A stretch of 64,000 nucleotides of DNA from Triplophysa rosa (GCF_024868665.1 NC_079913.1:15332147-15396146); one strand, 5' to 3'. Positions 11,160 to 23,149 are shown, numbered from the stretch's first letter. Notes: generated by a model from the letters alone, not told the origin. Numbers and translations are program-made.

Positions 11160-13440
11160 AGGCGTAAAACGTCACGTGTTGAATATCTTAGCAGTACAAC
11201 CACTTAGAGACAAGGGGGTGGGCTCATTTTACTCAGGCTACCAATCAGTGTCACATGATCATTATGAAGTTATTAAGCCACGCCCATAGCAACCATTAAC
11301 AGCAACCTAGCTACCGATCCCATAGACTCCCATTATAAAAAGTCCATGTGGATATCTTTGCAACACAGTGTCGTAGAAACAAGGGGATGGGCTCATTTTA
11401 CTCAGGCAACCAATCAGTGGCCCAGGAAGTTCATTAAGCTACGAAGCCACGCCAATAGCAACCATTTACAGCAACCTAGCAACTGATCCCATAGACTCCC
11501 ATTATAAAAAGTCCAGGTGGATATTTTGGAACACAGTGTCGTAGAAACAAGGGGGTGGGCTCGTTTTACTACCAGGAAGTTCATTAAGCTACGAAGCCAC
11601 GCCCATAGCAACAAAACATGTCAGCCTAGCAACCATTTAGCAATACCTATTAGTGTTGTCAAAAGTACCGGTACTTCCGGTCCAAGTCGGTACCTAAAAA
11701 TAAAAAAGTTGTCGGTACCTCATTTTCATAAGACCCGGTACCACCGACGTACCGGGTACTGATGCTCTGTCTGACAGGTTGTCAGTCGGAATCTTTTCAT
11801 AGACGCAACAAGACGTGATGAGCGGATAAGCTCCGATCCACAAGAGATGCGCACAGAAATACTTCAGATTAAAGTCATATCACGAAGAAAACGAACAGAG
11901 TTTTGTGGTGAAACGAGGAAGCATCCGGATTTAAGTTAACAAGTTCAAGCGGTAAGTTTCAAATTCTGTTCGCGTTTGCATTATGAATGTTGTATCATAT
12001 GTTAAGTTAAAGGTTACGTTAAAATAAACGTCCCTGTTTGCGTGTTAATTTGTTAGCGCCAATGCTAGTCAAGTGTACTTATTAACCATTTAATGCTTTT
12101 ATAACTGTAATGGGGTAAAATAAATGGGAGGACAGGATGGGGTTTACAGTACCTATTTTATATAGGCCTATCTGAAATCTATGTGCTAGAAAACTAGCAT
12201 ACTAACTGTATGACTAGCAATGTGTATGTCTTGGATAGATAACTCTATTAGGTTAAAAAAGCCACATTTAAACTAAAGAAAAATACTGTATATCTGTTGC
12301 ATTTATTATTTTAATATACAGTTACCTTAATGTAAGTAATCTTGTGTAAATGCAGTATAAAAACTGAGGTTTGTTCTAATATTGCATATGCATGTTTGTT
12401 CAGTCAGTTGACTTACTGAAGTTTATTCTATTTGTCTTCTACAGCAGCAGACTGAGGAGGATGTTCATCAGCATGAAAGACCCCAGTGAGCACACAACAG
12501 TTTCAGCAACAATTAACTTATACGTCATGTATACAAAATGGCATTGCTTTTTATACATTTATATTAACAATGAGCTTGATTAATAAAATTGTGTTTCAAT
12601 TAGCATGTACTGGTGTTTTGCTTTGGTACCGAAATTGGTACCGAGAACCGTGGAATTTTACTGGTATTGGTACCGACTACTGAAATTTTGGTACCGTGAC
12701 AACACTAATACCTATATCTCTGTATCACAACATCGTAGAGACACGGGGGTTAGTTCGTTACACTCATAGCTTAGAGCATCATCTATTGGCAGATGCAAAG
12801 CCACGCCCATAGCAACCAAACAGGTTAGCCAGCAACCGTTTAGCAAAACCTATATCTCTGCATAGGAACATCGTAGAGACACGCGGGTTGGATCATTTCA
12901 CTCGTAGGTTAGAGTATTATCAATTGCAGATGCCAAGCCAAACAGGTTAGTCTAGCAACCGTTTAGCAAAACCTATATCTATGCATAGGAACATCGTAGA
13001 GACATGGGAGTTGGTTTGTATCACTTGTGGCTTGAAGCATCATCAGTTGGCAGATGCTAAGCCACACCCATAGCAACCAAACAGGTTAGCCTAGCAACCA
13101 TTTAGCAACACCTATATCTCTGCATCAGAACATCGTAGAGAAACAGGGGGTGGTTCGTATTACTCATAGGTTAGAGTACAATCAAGTGCAGATGCTAAAC
13201 CACGCCCATAGCAACCAAACAGGTTAGCCTGGCAACCATTTAGCAGCAGCAATATCTATGCATAGGAACATCGTAGAGACATGGGAGTTGGTTCATTTCA
13301 CTCATAGGTTAGAGTATTATCAATTGGCAGATGCTAAGCTACGCCCATAGCAACCAAACACATTAGCCTTAGCAAGACCTATATCTCTTTATCAGAACAT
13401 CTTAGAGTCATGGGGGTTGGTTAGATTCATTAGTACTTAA
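11160..13440. repeat. Degenerate tandem repeat, unit about 123-139 bp, split by a hAT element
   Basis: The phrase (A/C)GAACATCGTAGAGACA(C/T)GGG recurs at about 12731, 12869, 12992, 13131, 13269 and 13398, with related versions at 11352 and 11530. Between them come GCCACGCCCATAGCAACC, AACAGGTTAGCCTAGCAACC and ACCTATATCTCTGCAT in the same order. Units are diverged. The array is interrupted by the hAT element at 11651-12707. No coding function is seen. Confidence 0.7.
11651..12707 (+). mobile_element. Non-autonomous hAT element with GGTACC-rich ends
   Basis: It starts TAGTGTTGTCAAAAGTACCG and ends GGTACCGTGACAACACTA, an imperfect terminal inverted repeat. It is flanked by the perfect 8-bp duplication ATACCTAT (11643-11650 and 12708-12715), the hAT hallmark. 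Both ends carry many GGTACC/GGTACY motifs. The interior has an exon-like stretch with a donor (AAGCGGTAAGT near 11952) and an acceptor-like TTCTACAG near 12446, suggesting descent from the 5' exons of a larger autonomous element. Confidence 0.85.
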
Positions 13441-13759
13441 AGTGTCATCACCCTAGTGCCGAGTTCCGCGGTTTGCCACGAAAGCATCACTCAGTTTCTT
13501 TAGAAAATGTACTGTCTAATTGATTATGCTAGTACACATTTTAGGGTGTATTTTAAGAATTAAACATTGGACTGGCCTGAGTGAGCCTTTCGTGCTGTGT
13601 AAGTGAATAAGAATTAGTCTGTGGAAACAGTTTGTGTTAAATATCTATCTAAATGTATAAAACACATCGCAATACAGGACATTTTGAATGTCTTTGAAAT
13701 AAAAAAGATATTATAAAACTGTCTGAATGTTTTTATGAGCGACAAGAAGAGATAGTGTA

Positions 13760-15015
13760 TTCTAAAAACAGCATACTGTATATAGGACATTTGGGGTGGG
13801 GGGGTATTTAAAAACACCACATCAGACAGTCCTGATATTGTACGATGGACAATATGAGATGGTGTACTATGAATATGAGGTGAAATCACTTTCACAAAAC
13901 AGGTAGTTTCCTTTTAACAGCTATCTGAACATATAAAAAAAACAGTATAAATTGGACATTTGAGGGACTTTTATTTAAAAACACCACATCAGACTGTCCT
14001 GATATTGTACGATGGACAATATGAGATGGTGTACTATGATTCTGAGGTGAAATCACTTTCACAAAACAGGTAGTTTTTTTTTAAAACCTATCTGAACATA
14101 TAGGAAAAAACAGTGTATATAGGATATTCAGGGGACTTTTATTTAAAAACACCACATCAGACTGTCCTGATATTGTACGATGGACAATCTGAGATGGTGT
14201 ACTATGATTCTGAGGTGAAATCACTTTCACAAAACAGGTAGTTTTTTTTTAACACCTATCTGAACATATAGGAAAAAACAGTGTATATAGGATATTCAGG
14301 GGACTTTTATTTAAAAACACCACATCAGACTGTCCTGATATTGTACGATGGACAATCTGAGATGGTGTACTATGATTCTGAGGTGAAATCACTTTCACAA
14401 AACAGGTAGTTTTTTTTTAAAACCTATCTGAACATATAGGAAAAAACAGTGTATATAGGATATTCAGGGGACTTTTATTTAAAAACACCACATCAGACTG
14501 TCCTGATATTGTACGATGGACAATCTGAGATGGTGTACTATGATTCTGAGGTGAAATCACTTTCACAAAACAGGTAGTTTTTTTTTAACACCTATCTGAA
14601 CATATAGGAAAAAACAGTGTATATAGGATATTCAGGGGACTTTTATTTAAAAACACCACATCAGACTGTCCTGATATTGTATGATGGACAATCTGAGATG
14701 GTGTACTATGAATATGAGGTGAATTCATTTTCACAAAACAGGTAGTTTTTTTTAACACCTATCTGAACATATAGGAAAAAACAGCATTAATTGGACATTT
14801 GAGGGACTTTTATTTAAAAACACCACATCAGACTGTCCTGATATTGTATGATGGACAATATGAGATGGTGTACTATGAATATGACGTGAAATCATTTTCA
14901 CAAAACAGGTAGTTTCCTTTTATCAGCTATCTGAACATATATAAAAAAACAGTGTATATAGGATATTCAGGGGACTTTTATTTAAAAACACCACATCAGA
15001 CTGTACTGATATTGT
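13760..15015 (+). repeat. 168-bp tandem satellite, about eight units
   Basis: The phrase CAGACTGTCCTGATATTG recurs with starts of AGACTGTCCT at 13991, 14159, 14327, 14495, 14663, 14830 and 14998, and a variant (AGACAGTCCT) at 13824. Spacing is 167-168 bp throughout. Each unit holds CATATAGGAAAAAACAGTG, a run of T, ACACCACATCAG and TGAGATGGTGTACTATGA. The central units (14090-14640) are almost identical, and the outer ones are more diverged. Small open frames in it are not conserved genes. Confidence 0.9.
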
Positions 15016-15099
15016 GTAATAAAAGTTATCTATTTGTCAGTTATTTTTAGTTATTTCATGGTCAGTTATGGTCTGAGTCTGACTCTCTAACCACCAGGC

Positions 15100-15300
15100 C
15101 ACAACTTCCCCACTAGGCCAAAACCAACCACCAGAATGCCTTAGCAACGACCTAGCAACCACACAGAGAACGCCACACAAACCTCATAGCAACACCCTTA
15201 CAACCACCAAAATACCTCATCAACGGCCTAGAAATCACCCAGAACATCATAGAAACTACATAGCAACCGTTTAACATAATCTCTCATTGCACTAGCAACA
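15100..15300. repeat. Degenerate short-period repeat (CCTAGCAACCAC type)
   Basis: Imperfect repeats of about 10-20 bp occur, such as CTTAGCAACGACCTAGCAACC, CATAGCAACACC and CATAGCAACC. Similar wording occurs within the 11160-13440 array. It is simple repeat DNA with no gene. Confidence 0.5.
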
Positions 15301-15514
15301 TCACTCGCCATCGGAAAAACACTAGCAAATGATAGTGTGCGAAACCGCTTTTATTTTGAAATTTGTCCTCCCGCGCTCCTACCGCAATCTGTCATATATG
15401 CGCGCACAAAAAACCACCGTGAGGGCTGGCTTGACAGTCATTTTCAAAGTGGAGGCTGGCCTGACCGCAGTGATAGCTAGCCTAAACACAACACAAAGGA
15501 AATGCTATATTTAC

Positions 15515-15844
15515 CTCATCAAAGTTTGACTCGGTGACCCGGTGTTTTATATGCGGTGCGAGCCAAGAAAGGAATATATAAAACGCAGGGACTTTCTTCC
15601 CACCTGGGTCCTCGCTCCTAGGGGCGAGTTTCTTTCAGAGGCGAACGTACTTGTCCCGGGTGTTCTTCCATCTTTTCATGCATTCCGCAACTTCCAAACC
15701 GACGTTAGAGGAAATCTCTCTCCAAGAATTCGCCGCCATCTGACAGTCTTTATAGTCCGCCGAAGAGGAGTCATACAGATGCGTGTATTTCCGAACCTCT
15801 TCAATCAGACGCTCAGTAACTTGGTCGATGTCGATGCTTGCCAT
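15515..15844 (-). pseudogene. MADF-domain protein, first coding exon with one stop codon
   Basis: Read on the minus strand from ATG at 15844 (context AACATGG) the frame gives a MADF/Myb-SANT-like DNA-binding domain: TERLIEEVRKYTHLYDSSSA, DYKDCQMAANSWREIS and CMKRWKNTRDKYVRL. A TGA at 15635-15637 interrupts it. The same frame then continues with GGKKVPAFYIFLSWLAPHIK up to ESNFDE, followed by a good donor (GTAAAT, plus-strand 15509-15514). The full exon is thus 110 codons in phase 0. MADF proteins of this type are Adf-1-like regulators, or the DNA-binding partner protein of PIF/Harbinger transposons. CpG-rich sequence at 15945-16085 may be its promoter. The single stop (CGA to TGA would explain it) makes it a probable pseudogene. 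Confidence 0.7.
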
Positions 15845-16109
15845 GTTGTTCTTTTGTGGACTCTGAACTTGCCGGAAGAAGACACCAGAGAAGAAGATGC
15901 CGGAAATGCGTAGAAGGAAGTACGATGCTGCCAAACCGACCAATCACAGCGCTTGCGGTCCGCGTTGAGTTGACGCGTTGTTACATTTTTGGAGAGGTGC
16001 GCGTCATGCTACGGCGTAGGGTACGCACAGGGTACGCGGCTCTGCGTAGGCTACGCCGTAGGTTACTGCATAGGTCCTACGCAGAACCATAAATTGGGCA
16101 TAAGTCTTT

Positions 16110-16350
16110 TAGCAGATATGTACTCACAGATATCTATGGAGATACTTTCCAGCAGAGAGACGTTGGGGAGAAAGATCGTCTAAAAATCACCTCCGAGGAG
16201 GTTGCTTTGATTCGGATCAGTATGTGAGTAACATAACATACCAAGATATGTTGTAATATTAGCTGCGTGACGGAGCAGTTTTGAGCGTCATTGTTTTTCT
16301 GGAACCGCTGTAATATTGTACTCGTCCAGATACTGGAGAGAGAGAGCGAG
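16110..16350. repeat. Interspersed repeat, copy 1 (TATGGAGATACTTTCCAGCAG type)
   Basis: It shares a long block with 22200-22455: TCTATGGAGATACTTTCCAG, GAGAAAGATYGTCT, GGTTGCTTTGATTCGGATCA, CCAAGATATGTTG and CGTCCAGATACTGGAGAGA. The following 300 bp (CpG-rich, ATGGCGGCG-containing) has no recognised gene. Confidence 0.6.
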
Positions 16351-16359
16351 AGCGTGTTG

Positions 16360-18030
16360 GAGCTGAAACTGGATAGTGAGCGAGAGTGCGTTTTATTCTT
16401 TTACTTGATGATGAATAAACTTTCAATTAACCCGCAGGTCACATGCGTTCTGCACTGGAGAGCACGATCCGTACGGATCACGGATCTTCCCGCGATCCGT
16501 TTCACCACTATACCGCAGCGGAGAGGAAGAGAAAACGCGCGTTGTAGAGTTGTTTGTCCGTTTAAGGCTGCTGTACAAAACATGGCGGCGAATTCAATGT
16601 ATGTAGCCGCTCTGTATGTAAATATAAACAGCTTATTCTAAGGTATTACAAACTTAATGGTTCATTACGTAAGGTCTTTATACACCTCTGAAGAAATAGT
16701 TTTGTATATTATATTGTATTTCTGTCAATAGATCCTCCTAAAAATGCCGTATTGTTCCTTTAAGTTCGCACGAAAGGGCTGTATATCGTTCTGCGAAGTG
16801 AAACAAATATCTCGGGTGAAACAATTCATTTAGTCATTTCATTCAGTCGTTTTATCAGCTCGAATTTCAATGTCATATTGTCGATACTGTTACTATTTTT
16901 GTTTCGCATATGAAAGCATTCATATTAACTGGAACAGAAAGCCGGGAGTACAACCTCTCTATTTTCGAAAAATATTTTTAACTCTATCCGCTGTTCACTT
17001 CACACCACCACTGCTGCAGTCGAGCTTGAGATATCGATTGCCAGCACGGGTGCTCTTTTCTCAGCATCCATTCTGTTCAGTGAGCGGCAGTGAGCCGACC
17101 GTAAGCTTACTGGAGAATAGTTAATATAAACTGCACTTCCAAGAGTGACTGCCGGTTAACTACAACCTGTCTGTGTCAATGCATAAGTTTTCTACATAGT
17201 GTGCCTCTCCCACTCACGTCTTTCCCAAAATAACTCATGCAGTCCTTACATCTAAGTAAATATAAACAGCGGAATGTATCAGTAGCCCATCTGCACAACC
17301 TCAACGCAACTGCATCTCGTATATGACCCCAGACGTAAATAATAACTCTGAATGCAGACTGCATTTGACACATACAGACGCGCACAGCAATTCGAATATA
17401 CAACAGCATTTTATTGCATACTTGAGAATGTTTGGGTGACAGTGACATGCTCACTCTCAATGTCTCTCTGCTCACGCATACAGTTAGGCTTTATGCACAC
17501 GCTGGTTGCACTCCATCTGCAAAAGCCAGGTATCACTTACACAAGAACTGCACGAATCGACGCTAAAATATATTACGCATTTGGCACATTTTTCCCAGAA
17601 CTCTAACTCAAATAAGTCATCCCGTGAGTGGTTGAGTTTAACAAGGCTTCTGGGTGGCATTCGTGTTGCGTTCTTTAATGGACCAACTGGAAACAACACA
17701 AAGCCACCCAACAGAATAAAAAAGCCATCATGTTCCTATCAATGACAATGAGAATTCATCACGATCGACTAAACGCTGGATTCTTAAGCGCATGCAAGGT
17801 TCATGACACAAACTCATAATGGTTGTTGTAAACTTTTGAAATCTTAGTGAACGCACAACAGTCTGTCATTGCAGTGACATTCCACGCTCATAAACATTTT
17901 GCCATGCAAAACGAAACATCATTGCATACCTGTCAGTCATACAGGCTATTGTTCCCCTATCTTCAGTATAAAGGTCCGGCCACATGAGACCACATTTGAT
18001 CACAACCACATCCCAATAAAACACCTGCGC
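16360..18030. other. No gene recognised
   Basis: CpG-rich sequence near 16440-16600 and scattered small open frames on both strands show no motif or splice structure that I recognise. Part may be an old DNA transposon end (16600-16770). Confidence 0.35.
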
Positions 18031-19040
18031 CTGCCCTCATGAGAAAGGGCCTCTGGTCGCCAGGCTGCAGTAGGATGCCCTCGGCAAGCCTGGGCCGCAC
18101 CTCAGACTCTGCCGCTGCTAGCCCCCGACTGCTTTTCCACTCAGGCCAAGCCCCCGATCACAACTTTCCCAGCGCCATGCTGGCCCACACCGCCACAAGC
18201 CGCCTCAGCAGCGTGAGCACACCTCCGCTGGTGGCACAGGCCTATTTTGGGCTCTATTGCTTTCAATCCTCTGTCCCGTTCATGGCCTGCTGCCCCTCCG
18301 TCGAACTCTAGCGTGAGGCTGCCTCCGCTAGCGGTGCAGGCCCTGGCAGTGCCGCTCCAGCAGGAGCCTCCTTATCCCTCCCCACTGCAGCAGCAGCGCT
18401 CGCTCTCACAGGAGCATTATCTTTACTCCCCACTGCTGCTGTAGTGCCCATTCCTCATGAGCCTTATCTTCCTTCCTCGCCGCCATAAGCAAGCTCGCTC
18501 ATGAAAGATCCCGCAGCAGTAGCCCCGCTCCGCTCCAAGCTGGGCCAGCACATCTCCACTCAAGCCAGCCTCTTTTGGGGGATACGTTGCTCCGGCCGGT
18601 GCTCCGAGCTCAGGAATGATACCGAGATCAGAGCACCCTCCCCGGGACAGTCCCACTTTAATATCAGCTAAGGTGAACTCATGAAATGATGTTTTATTAA
18701 CAAAGTTCGGGAGGAGCACGTGCAGATAATTAACCCAGATGGCTTTCACACAGTAATCACCTAACCAGCACTATAAATAACAAAGCAGTCTTACCTTCAT
18801 TCTTGCAACATCCCTCCTACACCCTGACTCCTCACCTTTAATCCTTTTTCCACCAAAGCCCCAGGTTCGGGCCCACTCATCACCTGGGGCCCTCTCCCCG
18901 GTCAAAGGGCGGGTGATCCGAGCTCGGGAGTGATACCGAGATCGGAGCTCCCTCCCTGGGACAGCACACCAAATATGCTTACCAGCCATCCCACTTTATT
19001 AGTAGCTAAGGTGAACTCGTGAAGTAGATATCTTACCTTT
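18031..19040. repeat. GC-rich decayed repeat with a duplicated block
   Basis: The block GATACCGAGATCRGAGC...CCTCCCYGGGACAG...TCCCACTTTA...TAGCTAAGGTGAACTC occurs at about 18605-18685 and 18927-19020. Between the copies is a GC-rich stretch. The pair looks like remnants of a repeated retroelement end, but no LTR boundary or coding domain could be defined. The 18031-18580 part is GC-rich without a recognised protein. Confidence 0.45.
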
Positions 19041-19734
19041 TGCTATTGATTTGCTAGTCAGTAAAGCCAATCCAACACATACAAGATGGCAAAACATCTA
19101 ACGTTTCTGACCAACCAACGTTTCTAACCAACCAATGTTTCTAGGCAACGGCAATGACATCTGAAGTGAAGCAGACAAACTTTTGTAGTTGCTCTGGGTT
19201 ATGATTGAGTTCAACAGTCAGATATACATAATCCTGTGATTGAATTCTTATACTAAGTTGACTGCGGATACATACAGTACTGTCCAGACACTCCACCCAA
19301 CCTTATAAGCTAATGAAACCAATTCTCATTGTTGTACAGGAATTCTGTAGAGAGGTGAACGATAGAGACAGCAGTGCATCACTTTATTTCCTTGTTTTGC
19401 ATGAACACCTATGACATTGTCTCAATGGTTTCTCCATTCCATCGGTTCATGACAGGACAGCACATCAACAGCACTGTTTTCAAATAATTTCTCAGTAGAG
19501 GACATTTAAAATAAGTGATACAAACTTTCCCCATCATCATGAACATTTTATTCTCTTAAACATTATTCAACATTACATTCATTTTCAAACCGACGCTAAA
19601 TATTGAAAACATTAACAGTACAAGCTGTTGACTTTTCACCTCATACCAGCTAATTTTTCTAATGAAACATTTTGGTAAGGTTAAGTTACTTAGCATTGTA
19701 GTATTAAGATTAATATTGTGATTAGCAATAAATG

Positions 19735-19850
19735 CTATGCAATGGATCTCTCCAGGGTGTATCCCATCTGAGGGCTGTGATGCTGGGAAGGCTCCCTTCC
19801 GTGACCCTGCATAGGACAAGAGGGTTTGGAGAATGAATGGAAGGATTAAG
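19735..19850 (+). repeat. Fish retroposon tail fragment
   Basis: The segment CCAGGGTGTATCCCATCTG...CCCTTCCGTGACCCTGCATAGGA...GGAGAATGAATGGAAGG resembles the 3' tail shared by fish non-LTR elements and SINEs (…GTGACCC…ATGAATGGA). No coding part is present. Confidence 0.4.
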
Positions 19851-20327
19851 ACTAGTATGTTAGAAAGTCATGTTTTTATAAGTAATAGTATGACATTAAA
19901 TGTAATAGTAAAGTTCAGAACAAATCATTTAACAAATATATGCTCAGAGATACAAAGATGTGCATCATTTTTTCTTAATTTTTTTATCCATGCACATTAC
20001 TCACATTGGCAATAGATTTTGACAAGTTTAAATATTTAAGTAGAAAGGATTTGTACTTGCGTGAATAAATTTAGCTGTCTGAGTTGTCCATCAAACAAGG
20101 CTCTTTACAGTGATCTTGATGTTAAACTGATTTTCAATGTGCTTGATAAACTAAAATGAGAAGTGTTTAAGCATTTATACAGCATTATTTAAGTTTACAA
20201 AATACAATTAATGGTCACACTTTATATCAGGTGTCTTTAACTTCTATGTACTAACATTAAATAGGCTGCATTACTGTAGATTTACTTTGTAACTACTTGT
20301 TTATCTAGAAATGTTCCTGTTTTCTAG

Positions 20328-20570
20328 GCACTTCAAAAAAAGTGATGGAGTACAACCTGCCCAGGGAGTGCATCCAAAAATTATTCCCTTCCAGGACTTG
20401 CTTCACTTTCCCATTTCCAACTGCTCCAGAGTATGTGTCTCGTCTGGAAAGCTTGGCTCCCGCTGACCTTGATCCTAAATTCATGGAGGTCACAGATTGT
20501 TTCTGCAGGTTGGTCTTTCAGGACAGCCAAGTGAAGACGCTGAAAGATGGATACACAGTCACTGGCAGGG
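20328..20570 (+). CDS. Guanylate-binding protein (GBP) gene, exon of the late G-domain / linker region
   Basis: This exon lies between acceptor TTTTCTAG and donor GTGAGT (20571). It encodes [40 protein letters not shown] and [12 protein letters not shown]. The pattern NLPRECI-FPSR-CF...VKTL-G--VTG is diagnostic of guanylate-binding proteins, interferon-induced dynamin-like GTPases that coat pathogen membranes and stress vesicles. It contributes the end of the large GTP-binding domain. The exon leaves one base over, which joins correctly with the next exon at 22757. Exons for the P-loop and the rest of the G domain were not found upstream in the window, so the gene is partial here or its 5' end is lost. 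Confidence 0.85.
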
Positions 20571-20591
20571 GTGAGTAAAAATAGAAAATAT

Positions 20592-21864
20592 CAGAGGTGG
20601 GAGCAAGTCAAGTCTCAAGTCAAATCAAGTCAGTGATTTACCTCAGGGGTTCTCAATCCTGATCCTCGTGAACCCCCTGACAGAATGTTTTAGATGTCTC
20701 TCTATATAAAACACCTGATTCAACTCATCTGCTAGTTACCCAGATAGCAAGAGAGCAGATGAAAACCATTGAATCAATGTTGAATATGGTTGATTGGTCA
20801 ATGTTAATGGCGTTAAATCAATATCACTTTTGCACCTGAAATTAATGTAGAATTTTTTGAGATTTCATCAAACTACCATTATTGTGACCAGTGTTTGCTT
20901 TAGTTAGGACCATGACTCTTGTACTTTAGTGTTAATATACATTTGATAAAACAATAAAAACTAAGATCCATTAGAATGAGATGATATTGCTTGTAGTTGT
21001 TATTTTAATGTCTGACAATAAGAGCAACATACAGCTAGCACCATATTATGAATAAACAGAAATTACTCTAGAAGACCCTTGCTCACTGAATCAGTTAGAC
21101 ATGAAGAATCTGTGTATAAATCTTAACAATGGTGACAATGAACAAAGAAAAGCTTCATGCTGCAATGCATGCTGGGTAACATCATAGTACAAAACTCATT
21201 CATGACTCCCAGCATGCATTGCAGTTGATCTGTTTAACTGAATTAGTTTGATGATTGTCACCATTGTTGAGGTTTGTGTGATGAGTGTTGATGTCTAAGT
21301 GTGTCAGAGAAGAACATCCTATTATTGAGACACAGTACTTCAACATTTATAAACCACAACATTTATTTCAGTTATTAAAGTATTGCTCATTCTTATTACA
21401 GCTCAACAACCATCAAAAAAGAAACTTTACTGCAAATTTTAAAACCTCTCCATTTTTATGAACGCAATAAGTGTTCTTAGTGAAACTCTGTTACAAGCAA
21501 TGCAAGAGGTAAGAGTTTTCACTTTACCAAAGTCAGGTATAAAGGTCCCAACTAAAGCAAACACTGATAACAATAATGGTAGTTTGTTGAAATTTCAACA
21601 TTTTTAACATGCATTTGAGATACAAAAGTGATTTTTATTTCACTCCATTTACATTGACAAATCAACCATATTTTACATTTATTCAGTGGCTTTCATCTGC
21701 TCTCTTGCTATCTAAGGTAACTATCAGATGAGTTGAATCAGGTGTTTTATATAGAGAAACATCTAAAACATTCTGTCAGGGGATTCACGAGGATCAGGAT
21801 TGAGAACCCCTGAGGTAAACCACTGACTTGATTTGACTTGAGACTTGACTTGCTCCCACCTCTG
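20592..21864. mobile_element. hAT foldback element with long inverted arms
   Basis: It starts CAGAGGTGGGAGCAAGTCAA and ends TTGACTTGCTCCCACCTCTG-type sequence, with perfect 8-bp duplications GAAAATAT (20584-20591 and 21865-21872). Almost the whole 1273 bp folds back: 20640-20730 is the complement of 21725-21815, and 20860-20930 that of 21535-21600. The central core (TGCTGGGTAACATC / CTCCCAGCATGC, 21170-21225) is shared with three other places in the window. No transposase is encoded. It lies in the GBP intron. Confidence 0.9.
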
Positions 21865-22199
21865 GAAAATATCCACTATTAAAGGCGCTGTTCTTGATAA
21901 CAGCGGCCACTAGCGTTGTATTATAGATTTGCCACGAATTGCTCAGTCCAAACACGACGGTGGCCACCACAGTACAAAAAGATGTCGTTCTCATGTTGAT
22001 GCAGAGAAGAGATCATGCGGGCATTAGAAGGATTGTAGAAAGAGCCATGTCTTATTTATTACATAAAATAAAAGGTCTGTGGATTTTAAGGATGTTAAGA
22101 AGGATAACAGTCAGGCAGCAGCTATAGGACCTGCGTTAATATTATAAAGCCTTTCCAGCAGAGACGCGTTAGGACCCGCGATACTAAGGCTGTTAGAAG

Positions 22200-22455
22200 A
22201 GAAACTCATATCTATGGAGATACTTTCCAGCAGAGAGATGTTTGAGAGAAAGATTGTCTTAAAATCACCCCCGAGAAGGTTGCTTTGATTCGGATCAGTA
22301 TGTGAGTTACGTTGGTTTTTCTGTTTGTTAGAACCAAGATATGTTGTTGTTTTTGTTGCAATATTAGCTGTGTGACGGAGCAGTTTTTAGCATCATCGTT
22401 TATCTGTAACCGCTTTAATATTGTATCCGTCCAGATACTGGAGAGAGAGATGCCG
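22200..22455. repeat. Interspersed repeat, copy 2 (TATGGAGATACTTTCCAGCAG type)
   Basis: It is the partner of 16110-16350, with the same order of blocks and some small indels. Upstream sequence to 21880 is also repeat-like. It lies in the GBP intron. Confidence 0.6.
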
Positions 22456-22756
22456 TTTTTTCCCTTAAAAAGGCATGGTAACCGATTTCTGAAAACACTA
22501 AAGAAAACTGAGTCGGGCCTAGTACCAAAACAAACTTGTAGCCAATCAGCAGTAAGGGGCGGGAAGAGAGCAAGTGGGCATTAGAAAGACGGTAGAAGAG
22601 TTATGATGTTTGAGGGCCGAGCAATGCAAGTTTTGTTGTCGATTTCAAATAACAACAACCGTATCAGAAATAAGTTACCCCGCCTTTAACTGTTTTTTGT
22701 TAATTCGAGATTCTCTTTTCTTTATCATTATGTTTTACATATTTTTCTTCTTAAAG

Positions 22757-23037
22757 TTTTTGGTAATCTGGCAAAAACATATGTGGACACCATCTCTAGT
22801 GGAGCTGTGCCGTGTCTGGAGAACGCTGTGATTGCCATGGCAACGATTGAGAATGAGGCTGCAGTGAAGGAGGGGCTTGAGCTGTACAAGAGTGGAATGG
22901 AGAAGTTGAAGATGTCCTTCCCTCTGGAACTGAAGAATGTGTCCTCAGAACACCAGCGTCTCAACAGCATGGCAACACAAACCTTTATGAAACGTTCCTT
23001 CAGGGACACTGATGGGAAACACCTAAAGATTTTAGAG
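22757..23037 (+). CDS. GBP gene, exon of the helical domain
   Basis: The exon follows an AAAG acceptor and ends before GTACCC. With one base from the previous exon it reads [36 protein letters not shown] and [20 protein letters not shown] without a stop, and ends in phase 0. The [22 protein letters not shown] string is the strongest signature of the GBP middle helical domain, which follows the GTPase domain and relays dimerisation. The intron behind it grew by a foldback pair and a complete DIRS element. Confidence 0.9.
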
Positions 23038-23149
23038 GTACCCAATCTTTACATCTTTACAGTGGCATAAATAGATCCCATATGGCAAAACATATATTAT
23101 AGATATATAAATATATAGACAAATATCAAAACTACATTTGCAAAATACA

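Larger units (their letters stand above)
9040..11160. repeat. Interspersed repeat in two copies, one split by a hAT element
   Basis: The phrase CCCATAGACTTAACATTG, then a run about a requested-type repeat (GGATCGTAGCTCCGAGTGAGG, ACACGATTTGAAGGGG), occurs at 10600-10790 and again at 10965-11125. The left part of the first copy (GACCCATGAATGA, GATAGGGGGGC) lies at 9090-9198, separated from the rest by the hAT insertion 9207-10590. The second copy at 10850-10985 shows the uninterrupted order. No coding potential is evident. Confidence 0.6.

Noticed and set aside
13760..15015. Evenly spaced repeats resembling a CRISPR array
   Set aside because: The repeated unit is the whole 168 bp with no variable spacers, and the window is clearly eukaryotic. 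It is a satellite.
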